DNA of 64,000 bases, from contig CAKJVC010000075.1 in NCBI GenBank assembly GCA_918026815.1, forward strand, positions 1 through 64,000, given 5' to 3'. Within the stretch, counting starts at the first letter, position 1, and each line of letters opens with the position of its first letter. A program made the position numbers and the translations under genes. Positions 1 through 12,301 of this stretch are shown one piece after another. The notes below the pieces were generated by a model. That model was not told where the DNA came from and did not search any database. It saw nothing but the letters and a program-made list of their open reading frames with translations. The stretch comes from Chalara sp. BL73. Taxonomy: Eukaryota; Ascomycota; Leotiomycetes; Helotiales.

Positions 1-1079
1 GCCCAGCTTCCTTGGCTACTGCCTCATCTTTCGTTCCTTGCGTATATATTCGGCTTGAAAATTTATGCCTACAGTCGTAGTCGAGGGCTCAATGTAGCTG
101 AGAATCGCACTGTAATCTCTTCCAGACAAGATTAAGGTAATCTTAGAGCCTTCTTTTGCCAGAACCTTGCTGATAGTCTGGAAGCTGTTATGTTCGCTTA
201 CCGCATCAAAAGCATACTTGACCTCGTATCCACTCAGCGTGTCTTTGATACCTTGCACGACGGCATCATCACCTTTCGGTAGTCTACTATGGTGTCGCCT
301 CTGCTGCGGGTAATCAGGGTCTCAACATAATCAGCGCCTTTTCCTGCAACTGCGATTATAGGATGGATGTTGGATGCTTGGGCAAGTTTGATGGCATAGG
401 CCCTGTGGTTAAGTTTTTAAAGTGAAACATTGTGGTGGGTAACATACGACAGCGCCGGATCCACCGTATACAACCAATGGTGTAGGATCGAGAGCTGGTG
501 TCCATGGTTGAGGAAGCTCTAATCTCAGGTATAGCCCGACGGCGGCGGTCATAGCAGCTAGAGGAATAGTGGCTGCTGCTTCCAGTCAGTTCTCCATACT
601 TTACGCGATAGCCTTGTGAACTCACTTCTTCAAATGATGTTCCTTTTGGGAGATGGAAAGTTGCATATGACCAAGCTATGGCATATTCTGCGAAGGACCC
701 ATAAGGGCAAAACATCTGATGGAAAGCTGCTACACGATCGCCTTTCTTGAACTCGAAGACACTGTCGCCAACTTCCTCGACTATTCTAGTAATTTCATCC
801 CCAGAGTTGTGAGGGTCCCTGAATTCAGCAACCTTCCAATATTTAGGGTTGGAGCCTGAGTATGCTACCTTGATCAAAACCTCTATGTGAAATGTCAGCT
901 TGCTCAACTGTATATTGCTTATCGCAGGAAGATTCCGAGTGCTCTAAGGCTCTCTCGGGGAGGCGCTAACTATCTTATATTTAATACAAAAGAGATACTT
1001 ACTTGACCGGTATTGGGCTCCGGATTGGCGAATCTTTTATGGTTACCGAAGGACCCTTTGATACAATTGCTTCCTTCAT
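1..1079 (-). pseudogene. Zinc-type dehydrogenase / trans-enoyl-reductase-like gene (MDR family), apparently broken and cut by the window edge
   Basis: The minus-strand reading resembles the medium-chain dehydrogenase/reductase family that includes NADPH-dependent enoyl reductases acting with fungal polyketide synthases. A start at 1079 gives MKEAIVSKGP, the usual start of this family. VLIKVAYSGSNPKYWK and a nucleotide-binding stretch (VVYGGSGAV...AYAIKLAQASN) follow, then a C-terminal part reading YAFDAVSEHNSFQ. An intron at 447-403 (GTATGT ... CTTAACCACAG) joins the two halves of the Rossmann segment. The first intron (donor at 1002, acceptor near 882) leaves the reading one base out of phase. 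A second slip lies near 272, where VDYRK and GDDAVVQGI are in different frames. A third change of frame may occur near position 20. The C-terminus runs off the window. I read it as a pseudogene or as sequence with indel errors; substrate and pathway cannot be told. Confidence 0.65.
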
Positions 1080-1589
1080 GTTGAGCTGCTCTTCATAATG
1101 GTGGTCGCCTATCAGTTATTTGTTGTAGGTACGGGAAACAAAATTGCAACTGCAAAAAGGAAAGAAAAGTCTATCATTATATTAATCATTCAAGCTCAAT
1201 ATAGATTAATAATGATGTGATGGCATGCCCTCCTCTTGGGCGTGTTCATTTTCTCCAGGTTGCTCCTATAGACATGACGCAAAGAGTAGCGGGGTTGTTA
1301 TCCCACCATGCCCAAGCTCCAATCCAAGAACGCAGTTTTCACCGAGGTCACGGTTTATGATAATTGTACCTATATGTTTTCTTAAATATGGAGGTACAGC
1401 ACCAATCCTATATGACAGCTTCTGTCAAGTCATACTTTCTTGTTGTGCTGTAATATAGTGGCGGTAGTGCGATACCTCAGCCTGTGGCCGTAGGCATCCG
1501 ATATAGCAGTAGTCCTCCACTTCCATAAGTTTCTAGTAAACCGCTGAAATCTTCTCTCGTGATGCATTCTGTTTTGTATCTAGCATTCC
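1080..1589. other. Intergenic, no gene seen
   Basis: The upstream side of the dehydrogenase-like gene and the downstream side of the WBP4-like gene. It has mixed base composition. A 77-codon plus-strand reading at 1225 has no recognisable motif and I do not call it a gene. Confidence 0.5.
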
Positions 1590-2525
1590 TCATTTCTTCC
1601 GTATATTCTGGGCTTTGCGTTTCTTGAAGACAATGGCTGACAGTCCCTTCTGCTCGACCGCTTCATCCTTTACTGCAGCGTCCATTGGCGGCATTATCTC
1701 CTCATTTAAAGGCTCCTTTTTAATCTCAGCTTTAGTCTTCTCGCTCCTCGTGGACAGCGCAACGGCGGCTAGCGGTTCTAACTTCGGATCTTCCTTGACT
1801 TCCGCGAAACCTTCATCTTTAGATTCTGTCTTGATCCTCCGTTCATCATTGGTCTTCAACACCCCATTTCCCTTGCCAGTCACATTATTCAGCAGAGCAT
1901 CTAGGTTAGCTTCGTCCTCCTCAGCCGGGTATGTTTTGAATCGTGATCCGTATCGCATCTTCTTGGCTTCCCATTCCTCTTCGTCTTGGCTGCGATCCTC
2001 TCTTTTCGAACCCCGAGAGCGATGGCATCTGGCTTCTTTTCACCTTCTGGCTTTACAAGACGTTCTGATACAACCTGCCAATCTCCAGTCATCGCTAAAT
2101 CAGGTCTGAATTCATCCGGAACAGCAACACCTAGCGCCGCCAACTGTTCTCGCTGTTTCTTGATCTGCTCTGTTGTGGCTGGTGGTTTAGGTAGCTTATA
2201 TGCTGACGACACGCCAGTTACTGTACTTTGGCCCAGCTTAATCCCCCAAACTTCCACCTGTAACCATGCCATTCAAGCGCGCCACCTCGTTTTTGCTCGT
2301 TGTTGCTCTCGTTCATCTTTCTCATGGCCACGATGAAGATCCCGTAAGAAGCGCTTGATATTACCTTGGTGTTTTGGCGTGGCTTCATGATTTGTCTTCT
2401 CGAGCTTGGTGTCTCTGATAAATATCTTGCAATGCTTGCACCAATATTTGGGCTAGACTATATTAATATGATAGTATGTGAAATTAGGGGATCTTACTTA
2501 CAGTAGATTTCCAATACTCCGACAT
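1590..2525 (-). pseudogene. WBP4/FBP21-like U1-type zinc finger protein, frameshifted
   Basis: A start at 2525 gives MSEYWKST, then a 49-nt intron (2501-2453, GTAAGT ... CTAG). A U1-type C2H2 finger follows: YWCKHCKIFIRDTKLEK ... HEATPKHQGN, with the Cys pair and both His residues kept. Next come RFLRDLHRGHEKDE and a basic coiled stretch, then IKLGQSTVTGV and LPKPPATTEQIKKQRE, and an acidic/Lys-rich tail ending RKAQNIRKK. This is the layout of fungal WW-domain-binding protein 4 relatives, nuclear factors of the activated spliceosome. The reading changes frame three times, each time in a homopolymer: A5 (2290-2294), G5 (2243-2247) and A4 (2003-2006). Without these slips the protein would be roughly 290 residues. 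It is either a young pseudogene or an intact gene with assembly errors. The family call is fairly firm; functionality is not. Confidence 0.75.
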
Positions 2526-2935
2526 GGGCAGGCATCTCTAGAATTGTTTGACACTAGATATTATGACAGTTGCAATCTTCGAAGACTATTATTGCCGGAT
2601 CTCGAGGCTCTAACAGCCTTTACTCTGCTCTCTTTGTTTGGATATAGGTGGTGATTGTGCGTTTCTCGTTGTTGGGAAGATTTGGTGGATGGAGAGTTAT
2701 CACAACCACAGCCTCGTCTTGGGTCACTATCTCGCCTTTGTTAAATCCACCCCAATATCTAATAAATTTGTCATCTCAGCCGCTTCAAGCCTGACACCGC
2801 CTTCTTCTATAATACAGACATGGCAGGCAGAACTTTTTCAGCAATCAAACCCGAGGTCGTCCATAGACAGCCTGCCCGCAGTTCCTTGAGACGTTGCCTT
2901 TTGCTGAAACAATCTCACGCAACACAGCAGAAGTC
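2526..2935. promoter_or_regulatory. Shared upstream region of two divergent genes
   Basis: This 410-bp gap separates the start of the WBP4-like gene (-) from that of the SLP2 gene (+), so both promoters should lie here. I see no convincing TATA box. Short ORFs inside it have no family features. Confidence 0.4.
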
Positions 2936-4218
2936 ATGTCAGCCATGCGCGTCGCTGCCCGCCGAGCCATCAGCTCTCCGGCTCTGAGCAGGAAGGCAAC
3001 CTCAGCATTGGCATGCCGAGCGCTTGCTGGCTTCCAGCAGCACCGAAGTCTACACATAAGCTCGCCATTTGCCGCACCAAACTCTGGTCTACTAGGCATT
3101 AGCAATAACTCTAATATACCATCATCATACTTCCAACGCCCATCTCTGCCAGCCAATACAATTGTGCGGTTTGTCCCACAACAGACAGCATGGATTGTGG
3201 AACGAATGGGAAAGTTTAGCAGGATTCTTGAGCCTGGTCTAGCTATTCTCGTCCCTTTCCTGGATAGAATTGCCTATGTCAAGAGTCTTAAGGAGAATGC
3301 TATGGAGATTCCCAGCCAGAGTGCTATCACGGCAGACAATGTCACTTTGGAGCTCGATGGCGTCTTATACACCAGAGTTTTTGATGCTTACAAAGCTAGG
3401 TAGTTATATCTTCCCGCTATCCCTGAGTAGAACTAACTTGCATAAGTTATGGAGTTGAAGATGCTGAATATGCGATATCGCAACTAGCGCAAACAACAAT
3501 GAGATCTGAGATTGGTCAGCTCACTCTCGATCATGTCTTAAAGGAGCGTGCCGCGCTTAACACAAATATTACTCAAGCTATCAACGAAGCCGCGCAAGCT
3601 TGGGGTGTTACATGTTTGAGATACGAAATTAGAGATATCCACGCCCCAGAAGGAGTCGTGGCTGCTATGCACAGACAAGTCACGGCCGAACGTTCTAAAC
3701 GTGCCGAGATTCTTGATTCCGAGGGCCAAAGACAGTCAGCGATTAATATTGCCGAGGGGCGGAAGCAAAGTGTGATCCTGGCATCTGAGGCGTTAAGAAG
3801 CGAACAAATCAATATGGCATCTGGTGAGGCAGAGGCTATTCTATTGAAGGCTAAGGCTACGGCCGCTGGAATTGATGCAGTCGCCGAGGCCATTAAGAAA
3901 GGAGAAAATAGTGCTCAAGGTGCAGTAAGCTTGAGTATAGCTGAGAAGTATGTTGATGCATTTGCCAATTTGGCCAAGGAAGGCACAGCGGTTGTAGTAC
4001 CCGGAAATGTGGGAGATATTGGCAGCATGATTGCATCTGCCATGGCAGTATACGGGAAAGTTGGTGATGCACAAGCCAAGACGCTCGCAGCAAAAGCATT
4101 GGAACTGCAAAGCTCAAAGTCAGGTGAGGACGGTCAAACCTCTACTCAGGAGTCACCAGCGGAAGAAATGAAGCGTTCCATGCTTGCCAGTTTTGAGAAC
4201 ACGAGACAGAAGAAGTAA
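2936..4218 (+). CDS. Mitochondrial stomatin-like protein (SLP2 / SPFH family), two exons
   Basis: This is a membrane-associated SPFH (prohibitin/stomatin) scaffold of the mitochondrial inner membrane; relatives bind cardiolipin and organise respiratory complexes and proteases. Exon 1 is 2936-3399, intron 3400-3446 (47 nt, GTAGTT ... CTAAC ... AAG) and exon 2 3447-4218. Together they give 411 residues with no break. The N-terminus (MSAMRVAARRAISS) is basic, hydroxylated and acid-free, as in a mitochondrial presequence. The SPFH core runs from about residue 75 (VPQQTAWIVERMGKF) through DGVLYTRVFDAYKAS, YEIRDIHAP and EGQRQSAINIAEG. An alanine/glutamate-rich coiled coil and the stomatin C-terminal block (AEKYVDAFANLAKEGT) follow. 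ATG 2936 is preferred because readings further upstream begin at a non-ATG codon; ATG 2945 is an alternative. It is intact although both neighbours are frameshifted. Confidence 0.93.
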
Positions 4219-5238
4219 CGCTCAAGGTGGAAAAGATGTATATGTAATATGATTAGCATATGTTAGGATGGCGAATGGCGTTGGACTCTCGAGGAAAAAG
4301 ATAAAATTCACTGCTCAATTATCCTCAGAGCATACATATCTGTATGATTAGAAAGCAACCGGAAAATAAAAACTCTTAGTGTATCCCTGCGTTTTAAATG
4401 GCATCTAGGCATCAATGGCGATGCTCAATCGTTTCACAGTATGCTGCTCTTCTCCTAGCCACACTTTAAAGTAGCTTAAGCATAATTAACAGCCAAACGT
4501 AAACAAAGATGGAGTTCGCGGAGAGAGCAGAGGCAATGTATGAATAACATGGACTTAGCAGGGTTAGGGCACGTGAGAATATGTTCCTTGTTCGTAGAAT
4601 GGACAGTAATGCCACAGATATTGAGAGATATAAAACGAGCTGTAGTGCCATACCGTTGTAAAGAAATCATCTTCATTAGGTTCCCTTTTACGGATGGAAG
4701 TGAGAAGTCGATGAGACGAAAAAAGGGGCAAAACATGAATTTATAACCTTCCACACTGGCCTTATTTAGGTGCATTTAATCCGTTAGTCCCGCCATCTAG
4801 CTTCCATCGTTTCTATAATTCACATAAAGTTCATGTGCCAAGTCCCTGGGACTTGCAGTATTTATTGCTCGTAGTCGAGTCATTATGCAGAAATCGCTTG
4901 CTTTACATCAGACAATAGCCTATACGTTGTGCCAACCTCCGAATTCCACATAATTGAAAACAGAAATTGATCAATATAATCGCTGAAAACGTTCCTAAAA
5001 TGTTCAGAGAACATTCTCCTCTTCGGAGGCTTGACTTCGGCTGAATAAGTGAGCATGACTGGTGCCTTCAGCGGAGGATAATCAAAACATACTCTCACTT
5101 ACGACTATATACGGAATGTATTTGTGTGTAAATCTTGGAAATGTTGAAATGGGAGAGTAGTTTCGGCATGTTTTTATTCTACGCCTAGTCGTCCGCTCTA
5201 TAATCACTTCTCAAATATTGCCACACTTATTAATAATA
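4219..5238. other. Intergenic, one unassigned minus-strand reading
   Basis: A one-kilobase gap between two convergent genes. A 71-codon minus-strand reading (5098-4883) has protein-like composition (PPLKAPVMLTYSAEVKPPK, then FSDYIDQFLFSIMW). It may be a terminal exon of an unrecognised gene or chance; I could not place it in a family. Nothing else is visible. Confidence 0.35.
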
Positions 5239-8200
5239 TTACACTCCAAACTCCATGCCAATCTCATCCAGCGCTTTACCAATCCACTTTAGTGCTTCTT
5301 GATCTCTGCTTGCAGCCGTAATAGCTTTGATCAATAATGGGTACAGCCTTAGCAAATGTTTCTTCCCCTCACTTTCTACAGCTGGCGTATCTGGTATACT
5401 TTCTGGCTCACACCTCAATTTGACCAAGGCTTTCGTGGGGCAATAAGTTCGTCAATACAAACATAGCTCATACGAGATCGAGCACTAGGTGGAGGGTCAA
5501 CTGTGCAGCTTCGTCTTGTTTGCTTCAGAACAGCCAATAGTTCTTGGTTAACAGGGGAGCTCATTGGGTTGCAGGGCGTGAATAAGGGACATGCGGAACA
5601 GCGACTCAGTGTATGTCCTCCGGGTTTTGTCCAGAATACTTGGAGAGCCAAGGGCCGGAACAATTAGCGCCCGCATGATATGAAACGAGGCGATATCGAA
5701 TTCTTGATCAGCATTTATATCAACTGTCTCTGCTGCTTCGTCGCAATTCGCGGTTGTGATCCCATTAGCTATCGTGACAATGGAGCCCCAGATCGAACGC
5801 GATACTTCTTCTTTGATATCTTGTCCAATTATCGTGGGAAGGATTGCCTTCAAAATGACGAGTGTTGAGGTGGTTGCCTGTCGCCAGGGTGATACGTTTT
5901 TCGTGGAAACAGGGAACGAATATTTGAGGACAATAGGCTCCGCAAGGGCCTCAAGAGCAGAAGACACGGCTCCACTATCATAGATGTGTAGGTCAGTCGC
6001 ATGAGTTTGAATCAAGCTCTCTGATAAAATCATCGAAGCTTTCGAAAGGGCTATATATGTGGGGCGTTGCTTTTTATCGTCCAGTGACTTTGTCTTAAAA
6101 GCAAGTGCCGTGAATTCAGCAGCTTGACTGATCAACAAAGCTGGAACTCCTACAACATCGGTGCGAATCATCTTCAATGATTCTAGAACTTTGTTTTGTA
6201 GTGGTGTCAGATAATCGATGTCCGCTGAATATGTTGCTGCACTTGCTTGCTGAACCGCCTCGCTCATGAGTTTTAGCATTGTTTTGACACGGTCAGCTTT
6301 AAGCTGTGGCTCTACTAGTCGATATACTTCTTGAGCTGCAGATACATATGCAAGGAAGTAATCCTGATTGTTGAAATGCTTGTTGCTTTCATCGGATCCA
6401 ATGCTGGGTAGAGACTCGGACCAAAGGTTCCAGGCTAAGTCTACTGAGGGATCATTGAAGTTTGTAGCCCCATTTTCAAGATTACCTCTCGACAAGAGCA
6501 GCTTTAAGGCTTTAAACACCGCAGTATTGATAGCCATTACTTGGAAGCTCAGTAGTACCCTAAAGTGATTTAGTAATGTTTTCCAGGAGATTTCGAACGT
6601 CTGGTGGCTGCATATCACATCGAGATAGTTTGCCAGGAGACTCGTAATTCCATTTAAAACAACGACTGTGGTTTCATTCCATCCCACCTTATCTTTCTCG
6701 GAAACATCAGAGTCGCGATCATAAGTCGCCTGCAGGCGTTCTTCAATAGAAGATAGCAACTTGAATATGACAGAATTTAGGCACATTGACCATGCTTCAG
6801 CGCCTATAAAGAATGTTAGTATGGGACTGGAGCCTCATGCCCACCACAACCATTCAATTGTGGCCATATTTTGGTCTGGATTGGCTTACTAAGTTGATCA
6901 CCATAAGCATCAAATATGCGAAGCAGGGTCTGAATTGCGCTATTTCGGAGTTCAAGCCTTTCTGTAAGATTAGAGTTAGCAATGGTTGGCTAAAATGCCA
7001 TGTTCTGCCGTAAAAGTTTGCGAAATAACGCACCATCAGTTGTGACTGTAGTTAGCCTCAAAAGGAGAAGCATCCATAGAGCCGCATCCGAAAGAGTTTG
7101 ATCATTTCCAGCGGCCATTTGAACGAGGGTGGTTTCAGTTGAGCCTTGTATAAGATCCTGGCTAAGCGTGAAAGAGGTAGTTCTGGCAGATATAAAATCT
7201 GATAGATTCCAGAAAAAGGTTACAGTCTGGATAGAGTCAGGAACGGTGTCACCTATCATAGTATCGGTGATCTCTTGGACTATCGGGAGCCAATCAGAGT
7301 ATAATAACACATACCGTTAGAGAAATATTGAGATCATCATCTTGTGTACAGAAATTGTAAAGGGTATCAACAAGTATCAAAAACAGGGGTTTGGGAGCGA
7401 TGAAAGAAAATCGGAGCATATTAATTGGAGCGAATTCTAAGAAGAATGTTAGCTTGAGTACTAAATTTTAATAGACATTTCAACTTACAAACGAAGAACG
7501 AATCAGTCGAGCTGATCTTGTAGATATCTTCGAAGGTACCTCCTTCAGATTTTCACCAGCTGGTACTCCTCGTATGAAAACGCTTCCAATGACTTCGAAG
7601 GCAATCTCCCAGCCACTGATAAATGTCTCACCACACTGTTCCAAGAAGCTCTTTAGACCCTCTAGGATGATTCTATGTACGTCAATGTCAGCAGTGTGAG
7701 TTGTTACCGAAATCTGTCGATCTTCAGATTGTAAAGGATCCAAAGCATGACGGAGAGTTTGTAGCAACCGAAGCTGGACCTCCTCTCGAATTCCTTCCGG
7801 CGAGAGCGACAAAGAGACTGTTGCCGACTCCAAAACTAGTCGAACCAAAATATCAGCCGCCCGCAATCTCACGGACGATGCGGCAGAAGGAGAACACGAT
7901 GAGTTGATCAACTCAGAGCTGAGGATGTTCAGCCACTTGCTTCTGGATCATACTCCATGAACCTTGCCATGTTTATGGTCGCTAGATCACTCAGTTTCGT
8001 TAGGACAAAAGGTCTTCCTGGTTTTGGGTAGCTGGAGTTGTGTTCACACTCGAGATTCTCTTGTGCGACTGGAAGGAGGGCCGTCGAATAGCCAATGCCG
8101 GTGAGGATGGAGCTGAAAAATCTGACTTGGTCGAATCTTCCTGGATAGTTAACAACTTGCAGAACGCCTTGACCACTTGGAGAAACTCTCCGTTTGGAAA

Positions 8201-9110
8201 ATCAATAGTGCTCTCTAGGAGTCGGAAAGCTGCTGTCTCCACAGCTTTGACCTCAGTGCCAAAGTTCACTAGTAAGGAAGAATCATTGGCTATCTGGCTA
8301 TCAGATTTTGTGGACATAGTCGGAGCTCTGGTGGTCTTTGTGCTCGAAAAGAGTACTAAATTAGCTTGTTGGAGAGTTCCCAGAATGATCACCCATGCTC
8401 CATCAAGAGTTGAGCCTAGGGCAATACCTAAATTTAATAGTGCTCTTAGGCAAAGTAGATTGCGAGTGTTAAGAGTGGTCGCACTCTCATCAACAGACGC
8501 TTTTCTGTCTCTCTCAGGCTGGCTTACAAGACTGTCAACACTCAATAAGCCTCTCGCATTGCTGAACATACTGGAGCCTGGCAAAGGTGGAGTTGGTGGA
8601 GGCGCTTGCGTCGAGTTCGCAGTTAGAACATTTGGCGGAACTGAAGCTTTGCCTAACGTAGTGAGAAAAGCATCTCGCGGAGTCGAAAGGCGTAAAGTCC
8701 CGCCACATGAGCAAATCTCTGAAAGGACCTAGAAGGTAAGTTTTAGTTTTGCAGGACCAGATTAACAAAAAGCAGCAATGAAGACCGTACATACCTGACA
8801 AGACTGTGATAGTATTCCGAATCGAGCGAAGCATATAGGAATGTTGAGCAAGTTGCAAGCACTGCTGGCCAGCATTCATCCACAATTCCAGCACATAATT
8901 TCACCTCTTCATATAGTGCATGATCCTCAAGTGTCAAAGGATTTATAGGGACTGGATTCTTCTTAAACGAGGTTGAAATATGTCTTTCAAGCGCACTTCG
9001 AGGTTCGACTGGAGTAGCGGGGTCTACCGATTGCTTCGCTGTTCTTTTGCGATGTTTCTCAGGAACTGTTAATGGCAAGTAAAATTTTGCCAGGAATTGG
9101 CATAATAACT
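5239..9110 (-). pseudogene. MON2-like Golgi/endosome trafficking protein, 5'-truncated and frameshifted
   Basis: MON2 is a large peripheral membrane protein related to Sec7/BIG Arf-GEFs, acting in endosome-to-Golgi traffic. The first family-like residues are FLAKFYLPLTVPEKHRKR (9100-9050), followed by LTLEDHALYEEVKLCAGI, HSLVR/SFQRFAHV, MFSNARGLLSVDSLV and TLNTRNLLCLRALLNLG. The end is KALDEIGMEFGV at 5239. Introns are recognisable after HSLVR, after RLIRSSF (donor near 7492), after NISLT, within VTTD/ERLELRN and within DQL/SAEAWS. The usual N-terminal third is missing upstream of about 9110. The frame slips at homopolymers at 8694-8696, 8007-8010, 7379-7383 and 5564-5567. Near 5445 a conserved stretch before LVKLRCEPESIP seems to be lost. 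The family call is firm, but the copy cannot make a normal MON2. Confidence 0.8.
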
Positions 9111-10347
9111 AATAATGTTGAGTAAGGTGTATAATTCGTATTGGAATTGACGGTGGTAATCTTATATTGGTGCAATACATGCAACCCGCATAGTGCTCCA
9201 TTGGGAACTGATCCGGCTGAAGATTAGTTGAAGCAGCGGACTACTGATAATGTCGCTAATGCACTAACGTTCAAGCAATGCTTGACTGTTCCTCTGACTG
9301 ATTAGTTAGAGATATCTGGATTATGCCGATTGCACCCCTATAGTCGCTGGTCTTGTCCTTAGACCGGTAGACAAATCCTCAAGGGATATTTTCGTCGTTG
9401 TGGGATGTATCATTTTCCATCGAGCCCTGATGCTATAACGATACTTCAGGAGAGATGTTCAGTCTCTCTTAGTCTTCCAATTTTCCATACAGAATTGGAC
9501 AAGGGGTCGGAAATTTCTGATAAAGGAAATAGCAACGACGCTGATACCGTACCGTTCGAACTATGCGACAGAAAGTTCCAGCATATCATTACCATCCTAT
9601 AAGTAGCAAGATGTTTGCTGCGTCTGCTATACTATCTAACGCTGCTGATTGTGCGCTGGTCAGAAGGCAGTGCAAGGCCGGCTGCTTCCAAGTCTTCTTG
9701 TATACTTTGTATGTGCCCTCCTTCAGCTTGTGGGCTAGCGGTTGATCTGACGTCTTCAAAGTGCGAAACTGTGACGACGGTCTTACTCTCTACGGAATCC
9801 GTATCACGTGACGCATGGACGCGGCCCCTATTCGGGGTAGGTTCAGGGGGCTTCAGTGGAAGGTCCGACCGCGTACTTAGGATCTCCTGAGGTGCTCCTA
9901 AAACCTCTTCTTCTGTATCTTTATATTCTCCTTCGTAGTAGGCCTATAGGACGATTACAATTGAGTCTACTCTATGCACTCCCACATGCCTCTTGCGTAG
10001 CACGTGATCCCCTGCGCCGTTACAACTTTATGCATAGTCAACCAACTTTGAAAATTAATTATAAAACAATATATAAAGATATTATTAAAAGAACAATATA
10101 TTTATAATCAGTATATATAAGAGTATCTGGTATATTAGTTTTCATAGCAAAATTCACCTGTTTAGACCTGGGCATTAAAGGTACATTTGTTATATAGAGT
10201 CATTTTCGTGCGAGTGTTTTAGTTCAGGTTTTTAACCAACTGGATCGGTGGATGGAGGCGTTTAGGAATAGAACGGAATTGGAGGATTGGCTTAGAGCTG
10301 ATTAATATTGTGGTTGAAAGGAAATTGAAAGTCTAGCTTAATGTGTG
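9111..10347. other. Intergenic, no intact gene
   Basis: About 1.2 kb upstream of the truncated MON2 copy. It has near-normal base composition up to about 10020 and is AT-rich afterwards. The missing MON2 N-terminus is not encoded here. Several short open readings lack recognisable motifs. An LTR-like segment ends near 10024 and is listed separately. Confidence 0.5.
9890..10024. repeat. Candidate LTR end, related to a mutated copy near 34.6 kb
   Basis: The stretch ending GCGCCGTTACA shares CTTCGTAGTAG and ACTCCCACAT(G/A)CCTCT with 34567-34694, which ends GCGTCGTTACA. The second copy differs mainly by C-to-T and G-to-A changes. The 5' limit is not defined. Confidence 0.45.
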
Positions 10348-10550
10348 TGTCACGGGGGGTCGTACGTGTTTGTTCAACAGATAAGATCGTTCTATGTACA
10401 AGAAGAATAAACTAAGGAATCAAGAGAGTCTGAGGGAACCCTCCGTATAAATATAGACGTGGGAGCTAAGTTACCGTAGCAACGTACGCAACGTACGCAA
10501 CGAGAGTGCCTCAGGCGCTCGAGTCCACTTCTAGGGTGCAACCCGTCACA
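10348..10550. repeat. Solo LTR, 203 bp, with 5-bp target duplication
   Basis: It begins TGTCACGGGG and ends AACCCGTCACA, so the ends are near inverted repeats. It is flanked by GTGTG on both sides (10343-10347 and 10551-10555). It contains a TATAAATATAG box and a short tandem ACGTACGCA repeat. No internal retrotransposon sequence adjoins it, so it is a solo LTR left by recombination. Confidence 0.8.
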
Positions 10551-10555
10551 GTGTG

Positions 10556-11061
10556 TATATATCGTAAATTAGTTATATAGAATTGTAATCAAGCGTCGGC
10601 AAGGTGGTCGTTGGGGTTGCTGGTCCGAAAAGGGTTAGGCAAGAGTATTAGTCGAAGTCAAATCTGACCTACGCATTATTATCTCTTGTCCTAAACTAGA
10701 GAAGTAGTAAACAGGCATGTCTTTGGTTAAATAGCTAAGGGAATACAATTATATTTTCCCTTCTATTGATTATAAACGGGGATACTATGTGTCAAAGGCC
10801 CGTGCATCGACCAACCCCACGTTTCGCTTAACCAAACAGCCCCCTATTCGATAAGCGAGTAAGACTCAACATCACAAAATGTTTAGAAATTAATTATAAA
10901 ACAGCCATCAACTCAAATGATTAAATTTTGGATAAATATCTTCTCAATAGCTAATAGAATAGCCTAACCATAATTCCCGAATGAATTCAATGTGGAATGC
11001 ATTTAAAATGTATGGGGGTGCACGGGCCAAGACTGAAGACAAGGGTAAATGCATTCTACTA
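10556..11061. other. Intergenic / degraded repeat between the solo LTR and the Fot-like element
   Basis: AT-rich, no gene. The last bases before 11062 may continue the FAR1/MULE reading at 16670-17014, because the Fot-like element appears to have inserted into that reading; only a few residues support this. Confidence 0.35.
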
Positions 11062-12301
11062 CAGTCAAACCTGGCTATAATAATCCCTGTACATAAGAAT
11101 ACCTGACCAATAAGCATGTGCCTGCTGGTCCCACCACTTTTTTGGTGTGGGCATAAGAATAACCCTTACTGTCGGAATACCTACCACGTAGCAAAAGGCG
11201 TAGTAGCTGTGACTACGCTCTTGCTGGTGTGGTTTTGATATTCGTTGATTCTTCTAAGCTATGGCCTATTGCCAGGTAGTTATATAGATAGTAGGAGACC
11301 CACAATCCTCGCGATATGGAACGCGTGAAACTATGTACATGCATTCCAACACTTACATAAGAATATTCCTAGCTGTTGACACCCCTTCTCTGCACAACGA
11401 CTTTTATAAGAATAATTCTTACAATTATGGAGTACCCAACGCGTCAAAACGCGCCATATTTGGCCTCAATACCTTCTTCCTCCTCTACGAATACTAGAAT
11501 TAGCCTTTCAGACCTCTCTCGGCAGGCTATCCGCAAACGCCATCGCGAGCACCCTAGTAAGCAAAGTGACCTTATTCTTTGGTTCAAAAGCCAACCCGGT
11601 GGCCACGAGCTGAATCAATCTCAAATCTCGAAGATCTTCTCCTCCAAATACGAATATCTCGATAATCCCACGCGAAAAAAAGCAAAGCTTACCTCAAAAA
11701 GACATTCAAAGGGAGACTGGCCGGAGTTGGAATACGCGTTATTTGAATGGCAACAGCGTATGCAAAAGAAGAAAGCAATAATTGCTAGCGACGTTTTGAA
11801 GGCTAAGGCTTCTGAACTTTGGGAGAATCTGCCACAATTCACAGACGAAGAGAAACCTAAGTTCTCAAACGGCTGGCTTGAGGGCTTTAAGTATGGATTC
11901 AAGATCAAAGAATACGTTCAACACGGAGAAGGATCATCTGCTGCAGTTAATTCGCCTGAAGCAAAACAGCAGATGGAGCAATTGCGAGAGCTTTGTGCAC
12001 AATATGGTCCAAAGAATACATTTAATATAGATGAATGTAGCTTGTTTGGAAGAGAGTTCCAAGCAGAACACTTGCTACAGAAGCTGTGAATGGAGGATCG
12101 AATTACAGTTGTATTTACCGCTAATGGCGATAGATCTGAAAAGCTAGAACCTTGGATTATTGGCAAATCAAAGAACCCACGATGCCTCAACAATATCAAC
12201 CGACGCCTTCTTAGAATTGAGTATCAATACAACAAGACGAAGTGGATGACTGGGGTTATATTTGAACAATATCCAAGGTGGCTAAACAATAAGATGCAAG
12301 G

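Noticed and set aside
1615..2336. Plus-strand open readings of 164 and 116 codons
   Set aside because: They are antisense shadows of the WBP4-like gene, which has recognisable family sequence and introns on the minus strand.
4883..5098. Protein-like minus-strand reading of 71 codons
   Set aside because: It could be a real terminal exon, but no family was recognised and no upstream exon was found; reported only within the intergenic entry.
8040..8732. 230-codon plus-strand open reading
   Set aside because: Antisense to MON2-like coding sequence; no motif of its own.
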